Origin: Paenibacillus alkalitolerans
GTDB taxonomy: Bacteria > Bacillota > Bacilli > Paenibacillales > YIM-B00363
Reading direction: 5' to 3'
Assembly (NCBI RefSeq): GCF_016482785.1
Contig: NZ_JAEMXM010000004.1
Span: forward strand, 124,001-188,000
DNA: 64,000 nucleotides
In this document: one piece after another, positions 40,142-47,747 of the stretch
How positions within the stretch are numbered: the first letter of the stretch is position 1
How the letters are laid out: each line of letters starts with the position of its first letter
Notes under the pieces: generated by a model
The model's input: only the letters and a program-made list of their open reading frames with translations
Told to the model about the DNA's origin: nothing
The model's database searches: none
Made by a program: the position numbers and the translations under genes

Positions 40142-40181
40142 AGCTAACGAATAAAATTTATAATTCTTAACCTTGCTCTCG

Positions 40182-40211
40182 TTGAAACCTCTACGATACA
40201 ATTAGTATCAT
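40182..40211 (+). promoter_or_regulatory. Possible promoter of the secreted SGNH gene
   Basis: TTGAAA (40182-40187), an 18-nt gap, TATCAT (40206-40211). A moderate match, but its place in front of an independent secreted gene makes it plausible. Confidence 0.4.
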
Positions 40212-40245
40212 GATTGATACAATATCGTTGCAGGAGGGCTTAAAG

Positions 40246-41502
40246 TTGCGCAAATTACTGGTAATCTTTTTAGTAGCAAGTTTGTTTATTTCCTTTTCAC
40301 CTGCGGTGACTGCTTCGAGCAAGACGCCATCTTTACCTGAAACAATTAAAAATCAGCTAAAGGTAATGGCAAAGCCTCCAATTGTAAAACTCAGCGCTCG
40401 AAGTGCAAAAAGTTCCATCGAAAAAAGCATCCATATTACACCAGTTGATGCTAAAGGAAAAGTCAATAATATCTTTAGGTACAATGGGGATGCACAACAG
40501 GCAGGAACTTCATTTCCGAACAACGGTTTTGTCAAGAACATAGCCGTCACAACCACGCATAGCAATGGTAGTTTAACAGTGGAATTTGATTTCAAAGGCG
40601 CCCAGTTTGAACTTTATGAAAAAGGGCAGGGTGGCAAGTATCGCCTATCTGTGGATGAGGGGAATGGGTATCAATTTGTAACTGCCGATGCTCAAAACGC
40701 CGCTCCATCCGATGGAGGTCTGTACCACAGGCTTGTTAAATTCGAGTCGGCTAAACTGAGAAAAATTCGAATTGAGTACAACGAAACTTATTTTGGCGGC
40801 GTCATAATAGGGCTTAATGATAAGATTCTTGCACCATCAACGCCGATCAAAGGCAAGATTATGTTCTTTGGTGACTCATTCACTGAGGGCGGTTCAGCGG
40901 GTGCCGGAAGTATTCAGGGATACGCTCCCATAACCGCCGCATCACTTGGATTGCAAGGTTGGTATAGTGGCGTAGGTGGTACAGGCTACCTGAACAGCGG
41001 CCCAAAAGGAAGAGTAACATTCCAAAAGAGAATTAAGCACGACATTCTCACATACAAACCGGATATTCTTGTTATCGCTGGCGGAATAAATGACGAAAGT
41101 TTCCCTGCGAATGATGTGAAAGCAGCAGCCGTTAAACTGTACAAAACGATCCAAACAGAATCACCTGATACGAAGGTGTTCGTCGTAAGTGGTTGGAGTA
41201 ATAAAGGGAACCCGCCAAAAGCCAGGTTAGAAATAAGGGATGCTTTAAAACAAGCGGCACTTGAGTGCAAATTGCCTTTCATCGATGTTATTGACGGCAT
41301 AACCTACAATGAAGAGGGAACTGTTTTAATCGTAAAAGGTGCTTGGATCGTCGGAGAAGGTAACGCTGGAAATCCTCAAAAGACCGGCAATGCTACGAAA
41401 TATATTTCAGCAGATGGAACACACCCTACAAAAGAAGGTCATGCATATTTAGGAGAACGCTTGGCGTACGAAATTATTCGCATTTTCAAAGACAACAAGT
41501 GA
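40246..41502 (+). CDS. Secreted SGNH/GDSL hydrolase, paralogue of the tail enzyme
   Basis: 418 aa from TTG 40246 (AGGAGGG 6 nt upstream); starting here gives a clean signal peptide (MRKLLVIFLVASLFISFSPA, cleavage near AVTA-SS). The mature protein aligns along its full length with the tail protein (NGFVKNIA/NFVKNIA, FGDSFTEGGSAG, VIAGGINDESF, SADGTHPTKEGH) but lacks the FFDPYT domain and the carbohydrate-binding insert. It would be exported by the lysogen and could alter the cell surface, for instance to block superinfection. Flanked by its own promoter candidate and terminator. Confidence 0.85.
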   Translation: MRKLLVIFLVASLFISFSPAVTASSKTPSLPETIKNQLKVMAKPPIVKLSARSAKSSIEKSIHITPVDAKGKVNNIFRYNGDAQQAGTSFPNNGFVKNIAVTTTHSNGSLTVEFDFKGAQFELYEKGQGGKYRLSVDEGNGYQFVTADAQNAAPSDGGLYHRLVKFESAKLRKIRIEYNETYFGGVIIGLNDKILAPSTPIKGKIMFFGDSFTEGGSAGAGSIQGYAPITAASLGLQGWYSGVGGTGYLNSGPKGRVTFQKRIKHDILTYKPDILVIAGGINDESFPANDVKAAAVKLYKTIQTESPDTKVFVVSGWSNKGNPPKARLEIRDALKQAALECKLPFIDVIDGITYNEEGTVLIVKGAWIVGEGNAGNPQKTGNATKYISADGTHPTKEGHAYLGERLAYEIIRIFKDNK

Positions 41503-41529
41503 TCAAATGCAAAAGAAGTCGTCAACAAT

Positions 41530-41564
41530 GGCCGTTCTTGGAAAGTCCAAGAGCGGCCTACTTT
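41530..41564 (+). terminator. Strong rho-independent terminator
   Basis: GGCCGTTCTTGG/CCAAGAGCGGCC, twelve pairs with one G-U, 5-nt loop, then TACTTTTT. Closes the secreted SGNH unit. Confidence 0.88.
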
Positions 41565-41681
41565 TTATGGTCAAGGAACTCGCGAATTGCTTCGTTCCGG
41601 CTCTTTAGTTTTCTCTCATTTAGGAACTACCGGAAAGAAACTCGTGCAATGCCGATATACAGCTAAAGGGGTAATGGAGTT

Positions 41682-43199
41682 ATGAGGTATATAGTTGATA
41701 ATTACAAATTTGCTCTTGAAGCTCATGACACCATGGCTTTCAATCGGGCTGTTGATGCAGCTTATGCCGCAGGAGGAGGAACAGTATGCACGGTAGCAGG
41801 TAAATCTTATTATGTCAAACGGTCAGATCCTGCTAACCAAAAAGCTCCATCGGTCAATCTAAAAAAAGGAGTTAGCCTTGAAGGAAATGGGGCTAAAATC
41901 TTCCTCCGAGATAACTGTGCATTCATTGGAAATGAGGCTAACAATTATGGACGGGGCAGTAGTTGCAATATTACGGCGGACGTAGCTTATGGCTCGAAAA
42001 CGCTAACCGTTGACGCGCCGGGCATTTTTACAGTCGAAGGTACAGTCGGATTTCGTATCGGGGATAACGCATGGGACGAAGTAGAAACGAAATATTTCGA
42101 TTACGCCGTCGTTACCGAGATTAACGGGAACGTTATTACCCTTGACCGACCTATATTCACCTCTATGACCGTAGCCACTACGTCGGCAAACAATAAGCAA
42201 GTGTACACGTTCGACAATCAATACGAGAATACGTTCATCCGAGGGTTTGAACTGATCAACGACATACCCAACGGCGGTAACGCGGAAAGCGGCATCGACT
42301 TGCGCTATGCTAGGAACGTTCGCATTGAAAACATCATAGGTGACAACGTGGGAGCGGGCGTGGTCACGTTGGCCTACTGTTACAACGTGACCGGCTCGAA
42401 CGTCGGGGTGCGAGAATCCATCAAGCAAAACGGGCATACCGCTAAAGGCCGAGTGTTCGGGATGTGGAACAGTAAGAAATGCGTGTTCGAAAATGTGTAC
42501 GGTGCGAATTTCGAGGGTACGTTCGCATTTATTGAAAGCTATTGCGAAGGCTGTACTTTGAGAAACATTCGGGTCATCAACAGCCACCCTACTCGCGCAA
42601 ACGAAGCGACACCACTATTCTCAGTGTTGCAAGGAAGTGAAACTCATTTCGATGATTTGTACATTGAAGGTAATGGGGGCTTCGCACTCGTAGACTACGG
42701 TGGCACAACAGGGAATAATTACACGATTAAAAACCTAACGCTGAAGCTAACCGGAAACATCAAAGGCGGGTTACACACGCAACGAATTTCCGGCATCTTG
42801 CGTTACATCTCCAGCACCGGCACGGTCAGTCTATTTAATTTGGACAAATACACCGAGCGCGATATAACCGTTACACTGACGGACAATATGTTTGCTACAT
42901 TCTACATGCCTGCTGGAATTTGGATTGATCACTTCGTATCCTTATCATCTAACGTCGTTGTTGCAAATGACTTTGATGGGTTTTATATCGGAAGAGAATC
43001 AGCAGGACCTGGAGCGAACCAGAGTACAGGCCTCATTCCTGGTAGCGAAGTGAGAATGGTAAAATTATTCGGGACTGATTATCCTCGTGAATCGGCATTC
43101 GATGAACGGACTACAATTATAATTGATACTAAAGCTAGCGGAATCACAGGACAAAATAAAACAATAACTGTGCGGGTGAAATTCGTTCCCAAATCATAA
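41682..43199 (+). CDS. Right-handed beta-helix tail spike/depolymerase-like protein
   Basis: 505 aa, start after AAAGGGGTAATGGAG. The N-terminal AFNRAVDAAYAAGGGTVCTV is the standard opening of pectate-lyase-like beta-helix proteins. Many beta-helix coils follow (GIDLRYARNVRIENIIGDNV, GMWNSKKCVFENVYGANFEG, CTLRNIRVINSHPTRANEAT). There is no signal peptide, consistent with a virion spike. The N-terminal third is more AT-rich than the centre. Substrate unknown. Confidence 0.8.
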   Translation: MRYIVDNYKFALEAHDTMAFNRAVDAAYAAGGGTVCTVAGKSYYVKRSDPANQKAPSVNLKKGVSLEGNGAKIFLRDNCAFIGNEANNYGRGSSCNITADVAYGSKTLTVDAPGIFTVEGTVGFRIGDNAWDEVETKYFDYAVVTEINGNVITLDRPIFTSMTVATTSANNKQVYTFDNQYENTFIRGFELINDIPNGGNAESGIDLRYARNVRIENIIGDNVGAGVVTLAYCYNVTGSNVGVRESIKQNGHTAKGRVFGMWNSKKCVFENVYGANFEGTFAFIESYCEGCTLRNIRVINSHPTRANEATPLFSVLQGSETHFDDLYIEGNGGFALVDYGGTTGNNYTIKNLTLKLTGNIKGGLHTQRISGILRYISSTGTVSLFNLDKYTERDITVTLTDNMFATFYMPAGIWIDHFVSLSSNVVVANDFDGFYIGRESAGPGANQSTGLIPGSEVRMVKLFGTDYPRESAFDERTTIIIDTKASGITGQNKTITVRVKFVPKS

Positions 43200-43228
43200 A
43201 GTACAATTGGGTTCGCCCGCGATCTAAC

Positions 43229-43247
43229 GCTAACGAAGTTCGTTAGC
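43229..43247. repeat. Perfect inverted repeat
   Basis: GCTAACGAA-G-TTCGTTAGC, nine-base arms around one base. No U-tract follows; it may be an operator or a processing stem after the spike gene. Confidence 0.5.
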
Positions 43248-43263
43248 TTCATATGAGCAATAA

Positions 43264-43296
43264 AGCCCCGGAGCCGATCTGGGGCTATTTTATTTT
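43264..43296 (+). terminator. Rho-independent terminator
   Basis: AGCCCC/GGGGCT with an 11-nt loop, then ATTTTATTTT, again running into AGGAGG of the next gene. Same design as at 38604. Confidence 0.75.
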
Positions 43297-43313
43297 AGGA
43301 GGATGACAACGAC

Positions 43314-43730
43314 ATGAAATTTGAAACAGTAATCAAAACCGGTGTAGCTTTATTCGGGACTGTGACGTCTTACTTATACGGGGGGTGGTCGCAGGTGTTG
43401 GGAATCCTGCTATTTTTGGTCATTGCCGATTATCTCTCCGGATTCGTCGCAGCTGCCAAGGAAGGGAAACTCAAAAGCACTGTCGGGCTGATCGGCATCG
43501 CAAAAAAGGTGTTCATTTTTGTCATCGTTGCCGTAGCGCATCAGGTGGATCTGCTTCTGGGTCAGTCGCATGTGTTCCGTGACGCCACAATTTTCTTCTA
43601 CGCCGCTAACGAAGCTTTGTCGATCCTAGAGAACGCCGGCCGAGCTGGATTGGATTTGCCGCCGAAGCTTAAGGATGCAATAGAGGTTTTGCGCGGAAAA
43701 GGGGATGGTAAAGATGTCGGCCGCTCCTAA
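43314..43730 (+). CDS. Holin (phage holin family, toxin secretion/lysis type)
   Basis: 138 aa, AGGAGG upstream. Two to three hydrophobic segments: TGVALFGTVTSYLYGGWSQV, LGILLFLVIADYLSGFVAAA and VFIFVIVAVAHQVDLLLG. The motif DYLSGFVAAAKEGKLKSTVG is the hallmark of the TIGR01593/Cph1-type holins. A basic-acidic C-terminal tail follows. It opens the membrane for the amidase encoded next. Confidence 0.92.
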   Translation: MKFETVIKTGVALFGTVTSYLYGGWSQVLGILLFLVIADYLSGFVAAAKEGKLKSTVGLIGIAKKVFIFVIVAVAHQVDLLLGQSHVFRDATIFFYAANEALSILENAGRAGLDLPPKLKDAIEVLRGKGDGKDVGRS

Positions 43731-44424
43731 GTCCTTCCGCCGCTACACTTTGGTCGAGTACATCGAGCAGGTACTAAGGCCGATTGTCGGTCGGGTCCGC
43801 TTCAGCGAGATCCACGTTCACGGGACATGGAAGCCGACGATCGCGGACTTTCGGAAGCGGCCAGGCGAATATTACATGCAGGCCATGTACCGCGCACACT
43901 TGGCACGCGGGTTCTTCGACATTGCGCAGCACGCGACCGTCGATCCGGACGGCTATATTTGGGATGGCCGTTCGCTGCTCCTTCCGCCGGCGTCTGCGAC
44001 AGGAAATAATGATCCCGATGCCGATGGCGTTCATCCGTTCATGTTCGAGATGATCGGGAATTTTGATCGGGGTTGCGAGCGCTTGGAAGGTCCGCAGCTC
44101 CTCACCACCTCAGGTCTATGCTCGGCGATCATGAAGCTGTGGAATCTCGGCCAGGATGCGATCCACTTCCACCGGGAATATACAAATCAAAAAACGTGCC
44201 CGGGATCTGGCATTGAAAAGACATGGTTCCTGGATCAAGTGACGAAGCCCAAGATGAGTAATCAAGAGCCGACGGCGCCAGCGGAGGATGATGTTTCGGC
44301 GTGGGCAAGGGAGGCACGGGATTGGGCCGTCGCGATGGGAATTACGGACGGCGACCGGCCGCGCGATCCGCTGACGAGGGAAGAGGCGTGGACAATGTTA
44401 TACAGGATGAAAAAAGAAAAATGA
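43714..44424 (+). CDS. Endolysin: N-acetylmuramoyl-L-alanine amidase with SLH-like C-terminus
   Basis: 236 aa from ATG 43714. Residues 20-170 are an Amidase_2 domain: VRFSEIHVHGTWKPTIADF, FDIAQHATVDPDGYIWDGR and a C-terminal HFHREYTNQKTCPGSGI (zinc His and Cys). Residues 195-236 (SAWAREARDWAVAMGITDGD, PLTREEAWTMLYRM) look like one S-layer-homology/wall-binding repeat. Overlaps the holin by 17 nt, the usual lysis pair. Confidence 0.9.
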   Translation: MSAAPKSFRRYTLVEYIEQVLRPIVGRVRFSEIHVHGTWKPTIADFRKRPGEYYMQAMYRAHLARGFFDIAQHATVDPDGYIWDGRSLLLPPASATGNNDPDADGVHPFMFEMIGNFDRGCERLEGPQLLTTSGLCSAIMKLWNLGQDAIHFHREYTNQKTCPGSGIEKTWFLDQVTKPKMSNQEPTAPAEDDVSAWAREARDWAVAMGITDGDRPRDPLTREEAWTMLYRMKKEK

Positions 44425-44427
44425 GAA

Positions 44428-44462
44428 AATCCCCGCTGGCTGATTGGCTGGCGGGGATTCTT
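44428..44462. terminator. Bidirectional terminator after the lysis genes
   Basis: AATCCCCGC/GCGGGGATT with a 14-nt loop; T-rich flanks on both sides. It separates the late operon from the convergent accessory genes. Confidence 0.8.
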
Positions 44463-44482
44463 AAACCGCTTATTCTGTCACC

Positions 44483-45067
44483 TCATATTCTTTCAATTGA
44501 CTTAACCTTAATCTGTTGGCCATACCGCCTGTCATAAGTGTTTGTTCCATGAATCGAATATCTTTTGTTTGTCATAAGTCTACCTGGATATCTGCCGACA
44601 ATGGTGTGGAAGTTACCCCCATCATCCATAAATTTAGCCACAAAAAACGGTGTTTTTCGATAAGTCGTTCGGGTAAGCATTCCTGTCAATTCTACCTCTT
44701 CATCCGGTGGATAAATAATCGGTTCAGTAGGAGGTATATATTGAGGTGGTACATTAATTACATTGCGTGGTCCTCTGCTATATACTGCATTTGAATTCGA
44801 TTTATACACCCAATAAATCAGAATGGCAAAAATAATAATGCCCCAAATCAACCAACTTGGGATTGACCAAGAACTACTTTGAGGTTCAGCGCGGTTACTT
44901 TTACCATCATTAAAGTAACTATGAAAATGGTATTCTCCATAGTCCAGCCCCCAATCAGGACAATTCGTACGGCATACATGTCCACCGTCGGGGTTTTGCC
45001 TACCGGGGTGAGCTGCAGCTGAGGGTACAAAATAAAGGAATATAACAACAAAAAGTAATATTCTCAC
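44483..45067 (-). CDS. Exported YHYH-domain membrane protein
   Basis: 194 aa, GTG start after GAGGG. Signal peptide (RILLFVVIFLYFVPSAAA), then a YHYH-type motif (HPGRQNPDGGHVCRTNCPDW, GEYHFHSYF), as often found next to nuclease and excalibur domains. A transmembrane helix (LIWGIIIFAILIYWVYKS) and a C-terminal OB-like beta domain (LTGMLTRTTYRKTPFFVAKF) follow. It lies 32 nt behind the secreted nuclease and is probably its partner. Role unknown. Confidence 0.75.
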   Translation of the reverse strand: MRILLFVVIFLYFVPSAAAHPGRQNPDGGHVCRTNCPDWGLDYGEYHFHSYFNDGKSNRAEPQSSSWSIPSWLIWGIIIFAILIYWVYKSNSNAVYSRGPRNVINVPPQYIPPTEPIIYPPDEEVELTGMLTRTTYRKTPFFVAKFMDDGGNFHTIVGRYPGRLMTNKRYSIHGTNTYDRRYGQQIKVKSIERI

Positions 45068-45099
45068 AATCAGCCCTCAATCATTTTAACTGTAAAAAT

Positions 45100-46038
45100 T
45101 TACTCACACGCGATTCCGTCACCATCGCGATCTAATTTCGTGCTGTATCCTGGATCGCCTTTACGCAATGGTGCTTTACCTGCTGCTTTTGCCTCAGCGC
45201 AGCTTGCGAAAGTGATCGTTGATTCTGGTGATGTGGATTCTGTCTCAGTTTCAGACGTTGCCGGATCAACTTTATCACTAACGGTACCTACGACCACAAA
45301 TAATACTCTCGTTCCATCTGGATAGTCCTCAAGTTGATTTCCTACCCACGCTCCGGATCCACGGTTATCAGAAGATTCGACGTATGCCACATCTGCACCG
45401 GCGCCGCCCTCTGCACACATGGCCATCGGCCACTCGTCCCGATCGTATCCATCCTTTGTCGGTATACCTTTAAGAGACTCTTCGCGATTCTCATCTGCTC
45501 CGTCTCGGTCAATAGTACACACCGGCGACTCTCCTGCGGCAATCGCCGTTTTAATGTGCGCCGCTGTTTGCGGGAATCGGTCCGCTGAAAACTCTAGCTT
45601 TACATCGTAGGCTACAGTAGTAGAGCCTGTCGATATGACCGTAACAATTCTCTTAGATCCGTCATAATTTACCGACGCGCCGAGCGCTTCGCTAACGAAA
45701 CGCAAAGGAACGAGTGTCCGCCCATTGATGACCTGCGATTTCTGTGCCAGCTTTATGGTCTTACCATTGACTGTTGCTGAGTCAGCACCAATCGTCAGCT
45801 TAACGATGATGTCCCCACGTACAGCCTCGATATCTTTGCCGTTTAACGTAAGCGTTGAATCTAGCGCTTCGAAGATTCCCCGCAGCGGAACCATAACACT
45901 CCCGTTGATCACTTTCGGCGGTTGATCGTAGGTTTGCGTCTTTCCGTCGATCTTAACGGTGATTTCATTCGCTGCCGTTACACTGCTCGCTCCTAGTAGT
46001 AGAGCTATCGTTAATAAGGCCGATAAAAATTTTCGCAT
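45100..46038 (-). CDS. Secreted NucA/NucB-type DNase with stalk and excalibur domains
   Basis: 312 aa, GGGAGGAAG upstream. Signal peptide ([20 protein letters not shown]). Residues 24-135 form a copper-amine-oxidase-N (stalk) domain ([39 protein letters not shown]). Residues 145-250 are a NucA/NucB nuclease ([42 protein letters not shown]; catalytic Asp/Glu in DRDEW). Residues 277-312 are an excalibur calcium motif ([10 protein letters not shown]). It would degrade DNA outside the lysogen, for example phage DNA or transforming DNA. Confidence 0.88.
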   Translation of the reverse strand: MRKFLSALLTIALLLGASSVTAANEITVKIDGKTQTYDQPPKVINGSVMVPLRGIFEALDSTLTLNGKDIEAVRGDIIVKLTIGADSATVNGKTIKLAQKSQVINGRTLVPLRFVSEALGASVNYDGSKRIVTVISTGSTTVAYDVKLEFSADRFPQTAAHIKTAIAAGESPVCTIDRDGADENREESLKGIPTKDGYDRDEWPMAMCAEGGAGADVAYVESSDNRGSGAWVGNQLEDYPDGTRVLFVVVGTVSDKVDPATSETETESTSPESTITFASCAEAKAAGKAPLRKGDPGYSTKLDRDGDGIACE

Positions 46039-46184
46039 GATCTTCCTCCCAAATATAGTAGATAATCATTGGTAGTATACACTTAGGAGGAATGTACTGG
46101 AAGAATTTTTTCAAAGGGACTTTTTGGTCGGCAGGGTTGTTATTACTTTTTGGCCCTCATTTAAATAACATGTTCAATTCAAAC

Positions 46185-46400
46185 TCATTCTGGAACATTC
46201 CAAGATACCAGAGCAGTGACAGCTGCTTTAAGTCGATCTGTCAGCAGCTCCCCGTCTGAATCGAAAAGATACTCCGCAGCTTCGGTCTTTCCTCTTGCAT
46301 TGAGATCATAAAGAAGGGCTCCCGGGTTGGTTAGCCGGTGAAAATCGTACTTCTCACGCAACTCATAAAGAGCCTGCAGCACAGTTTTTGGGATATTCAT
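46185..46400 (-). CDS. Small hypothetical protein
   Basis: 71 aa from ATG 46400; the longer ORF start at 46493 is unlikely because it lies in the upstream gene. Helical throughout (IPKTVLQALYELREKYDFHR, RGKTEAAEYLFDSDGELLTD). AAGGAG is 15 nt away, so the exact start is uncertain. Second gene of a small operon. Confidence 0.5.
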   Translation of the reverse strand: MNIPKTVLQALYELREKYDFHRLTNPGALLYDLNARGKTEAAEYLFDSDGELLTDRLKAAVTALVSWNVPE

Positions 46401-46419
46401 GATTGAATTCACACTCTCC

Positions 46420-46701
46420 TTAATGATTTTGTTTGCCGTTATCATAAGCGGATTTAATAATGCCCATGATTTTGCTAGTTGTGCTTTTCTCATACCCGGC
46501 CAACCACTGAACTGTCTTAAGTTCTTCCTTCGTCAAATCACGACCGATACAAGATTGGATTCCTTCCACGAACGTCCTGTATTGATTAACGTGCCATTCT
46601 TCCATAACTACTCCTTCCGGATGAAAGGGGCTGGCTAAATCCAGTTCTACCCACTCGACACGTCCGCTGCGGTTATTGACGCCTTTGTATTGTAACTTCA
46701 C
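46420..46701 (-). CDS. Small hypothetical protein
   Basis: 93 aa from GTG 46701, with GAGGCGG 9 nt upstream; ATG 46719 has no Shine-Dalgarno. TATAAT on the minus strand near 46726-46731 is a likely -10 box. Sequence VEWVELDLASPFHPEGVVME and SCIGRDLTKEELKTVQWLAG suggests an alpha/beta protein of unknown role. Confidence 0.55.
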   Translation of the reverse strand: MKLQYKGVNNRSGRVEWVELDLASPFHPEGVVMEEWHVNQYRTFVEGIQSCIGRDLTKEELKTVQWLAGYEKSTTSKIMGIIKSAYDNGKQNH

Positions 46702-46773
46702 TTTGTACCACCGCCTCATTCATTTTTATTATAACGAATCTTTACCTTACTCGCTCTGACAAGTTCAATAAAA

Positions 46774-46796
46774 GAGGGGCCGAAAGCCCCTCGTGT
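46774..46796 (-). terminator. Terminator of the radC-like gene
   Basis: Minus-strand GAGGGGC/GCCCCTC with a 5-nt loop followed by TTTTATT; it lies directly behind the RadC stop. Confidence 0.8.
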
Positions 46797-47248
46797 TAGA
46801 TGAGGCCGTTTGCTTTCAAGCTGTAGAATCTTCCCTCGTGACCGATGATGATATGGTCCAGAACGTCGATTCCGATTATCTGCCCGGCTTCTTCGACTCG
46901 CTTTGTCATCTGGATGTCTTCCGGGCTTGGTGTCGGGTCGCCACTCGGGTGGTTATGGAAGAGTATTACGCTGATCGCGTTATTCATGAGCGCCGCCTTG
47001 AAGATATCTCTCGGTGTTGCGATTACCGTGTTTATTGTTCCTTTCCCGAGGATGTGGGCTCCGGCTACCTCGTTCTTGTTGTTTAGCGTCAGGATGCCGA
47101 AGTACTCAACATCCATTTGATCGAGCTCAAGAACCTTCCGGATGATCTCCGCCGCCGTATCCGGGCTTAGGATTCTCTTGGTGTCGAGCTCATACAGTCC
47201 GCTTTTTTCTTTTACTTGTCTGAGTGAGTAGATGTTGATTCGTTTCAT
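46796..47248 (-). CDS. RadC-like JAB-domain protein
   Basis: 150 aa from ATG 47248 with GGGAGAGG upstream. JAMM motif: FHNHPSGDPTPSPED (HxH...D). The usual HhH domain of chromosomal RadC is missing; it starts within the JAB fold (SPDTAAEIIRKVLELDQMDV). Such short RadC proteins occur in prophages and mobile elements; they may act as anti-restriction or DNA-repair factors. Its strong promoter carries two operator sites, so expression is probably repressed by the divergent XRE protein. Confidence 0.88.
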   Translation of the reverse strand: MKRINIYSLRQVKEKSGLYELDTKRILSPDTAAEIIRKVLELDQMDVEYFGILTLNNKNEVAGAHILGKGTINTVIATPRDIFKAALMNNAISVILFHNHPSGDPTPSPEDIQMTKRVEEAGQIIGIDVLDHIIIGHEGRFYSLKANGLI

Positions 47249-47287
47249 GTTTTCCTCTCCCTTGTTATGTATCAACCTTATGTCTTT

Positions 47288-47376
47288 ATTATACAACGAT
47301 ATTCGTTGAATGTCAACGAAAATGGTTGTAAAATTTAACGAAATACGTTGATATTTATTCGCACAAAGTGTATATT
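47288..47376. promoter_or_regulatory. Divergent promoters with three operator sites
   Basis: Minus promoter: TTGACA (47311-47316), 17 nt, TATAAT (47288-47293), a consensus match. Plus promoter: TTGATA (47348-47353), 17 nt, TATATT (47371-47376). Three related 15-bp palindromes: CAACGATATTCGTTG (47294), CAACGAAAATGGTTG (47314), TAACGAAATACGTTG (47336), spaced 20 and 22 bp. The first fills the spacer of the minus promoter, the third touches the plus -35. Confidence 0.85.
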
Positions 47377-47394
47377 AAGGGTGAGGTGAAACGA

Positions 47395-47610
47395 ATGCTG
47401 AGATTGAAACTGGATCAGCTTATGGTGGAAAAGCGAGTGAATACAAGGCAACTTAGCGAAATGACCGGCATTCGTTGGAACACGATTGATGATATGGCCA
47501 AGAATAAAGCAAAGCACTGGTCACCGGAGAATTTGGAGAAGATTATGAAGGCGCTCGATTTAGAGGATATAGGGGAATTGATCGAATATAAAAAAGAGCA
47601 GAAGGGATGA
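47395..47610 (+). CDS. XRE-family (HTH_26) repressor
   Basis: 71 aa from ATG 47395 after AAGGGTGAGGTG. HTH: LKLDQLMVEKRVNTRQLSEM, then TGIRWNTIDDMAKNKAKHWS, and a C-terminal helix (LEKIMKALDLEDIGELIEY). Single-domain Cro/CI-like protein; the three nearby palindromes are its likely operators, allowing it to control itself and the radC-like gene. Confidence 0.85.
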   Translation: MLRLKLDQLMVEKRVNTRQLSEMTGIRWNTIDDMAKNKAKHWSPENLEKIMKALDLEDIGELIEYKKEQKG

Positions 47611-47629
47611 CCTCGCTGCTCTTTTTTTG
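47595..47629 (+). terminator. Terminator of the XRE gene
   Basis: AGAGCAG/CTGCTCT with a 14-nt loop, then TTTTTTT. Overlaps the last codons of the XRE gene and isolates the following cassette. Confidence 0.85.
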
Positions 47630-47710
47630 TATGCGCTACGGTGTTCGCTGGTGGGTGGGGGTTTTTGTTTCGGTTGGAAAAATCCAATAGTAAATATATG
47701 GAATGGAGTG

Positions 47711-47716
47711 TATAAT
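47711..47716 (+). promoter_or_regulatory. -10 box of the three-gene cassette
   Basis: Perfect TATAAT, 31 nt before the first gene's ATG; no clear TTGACA 17 nt upstream (TAGTAA). An AT-rich stretch precedes it. With the terminators on both sides, it makes the cassette an independent unit. Confidence 0.55.
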
Positions 47717-47747
47717 TACTTTAACATAATTTTGCAGGGGGTAATTC

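Noticed and set aside
46796-47248. Host RadC DNA-repair gene
   Set aside because: It lacks the N-terminal HhH domain and lies inside the prophage with phage-type operators.
47288-47376. CRISPR-like repeat array
   Set aside because: The three repeats are palindromes of 15 bp with 5-7 bp between them, over promoters; they are operators, not spacers and repeats.
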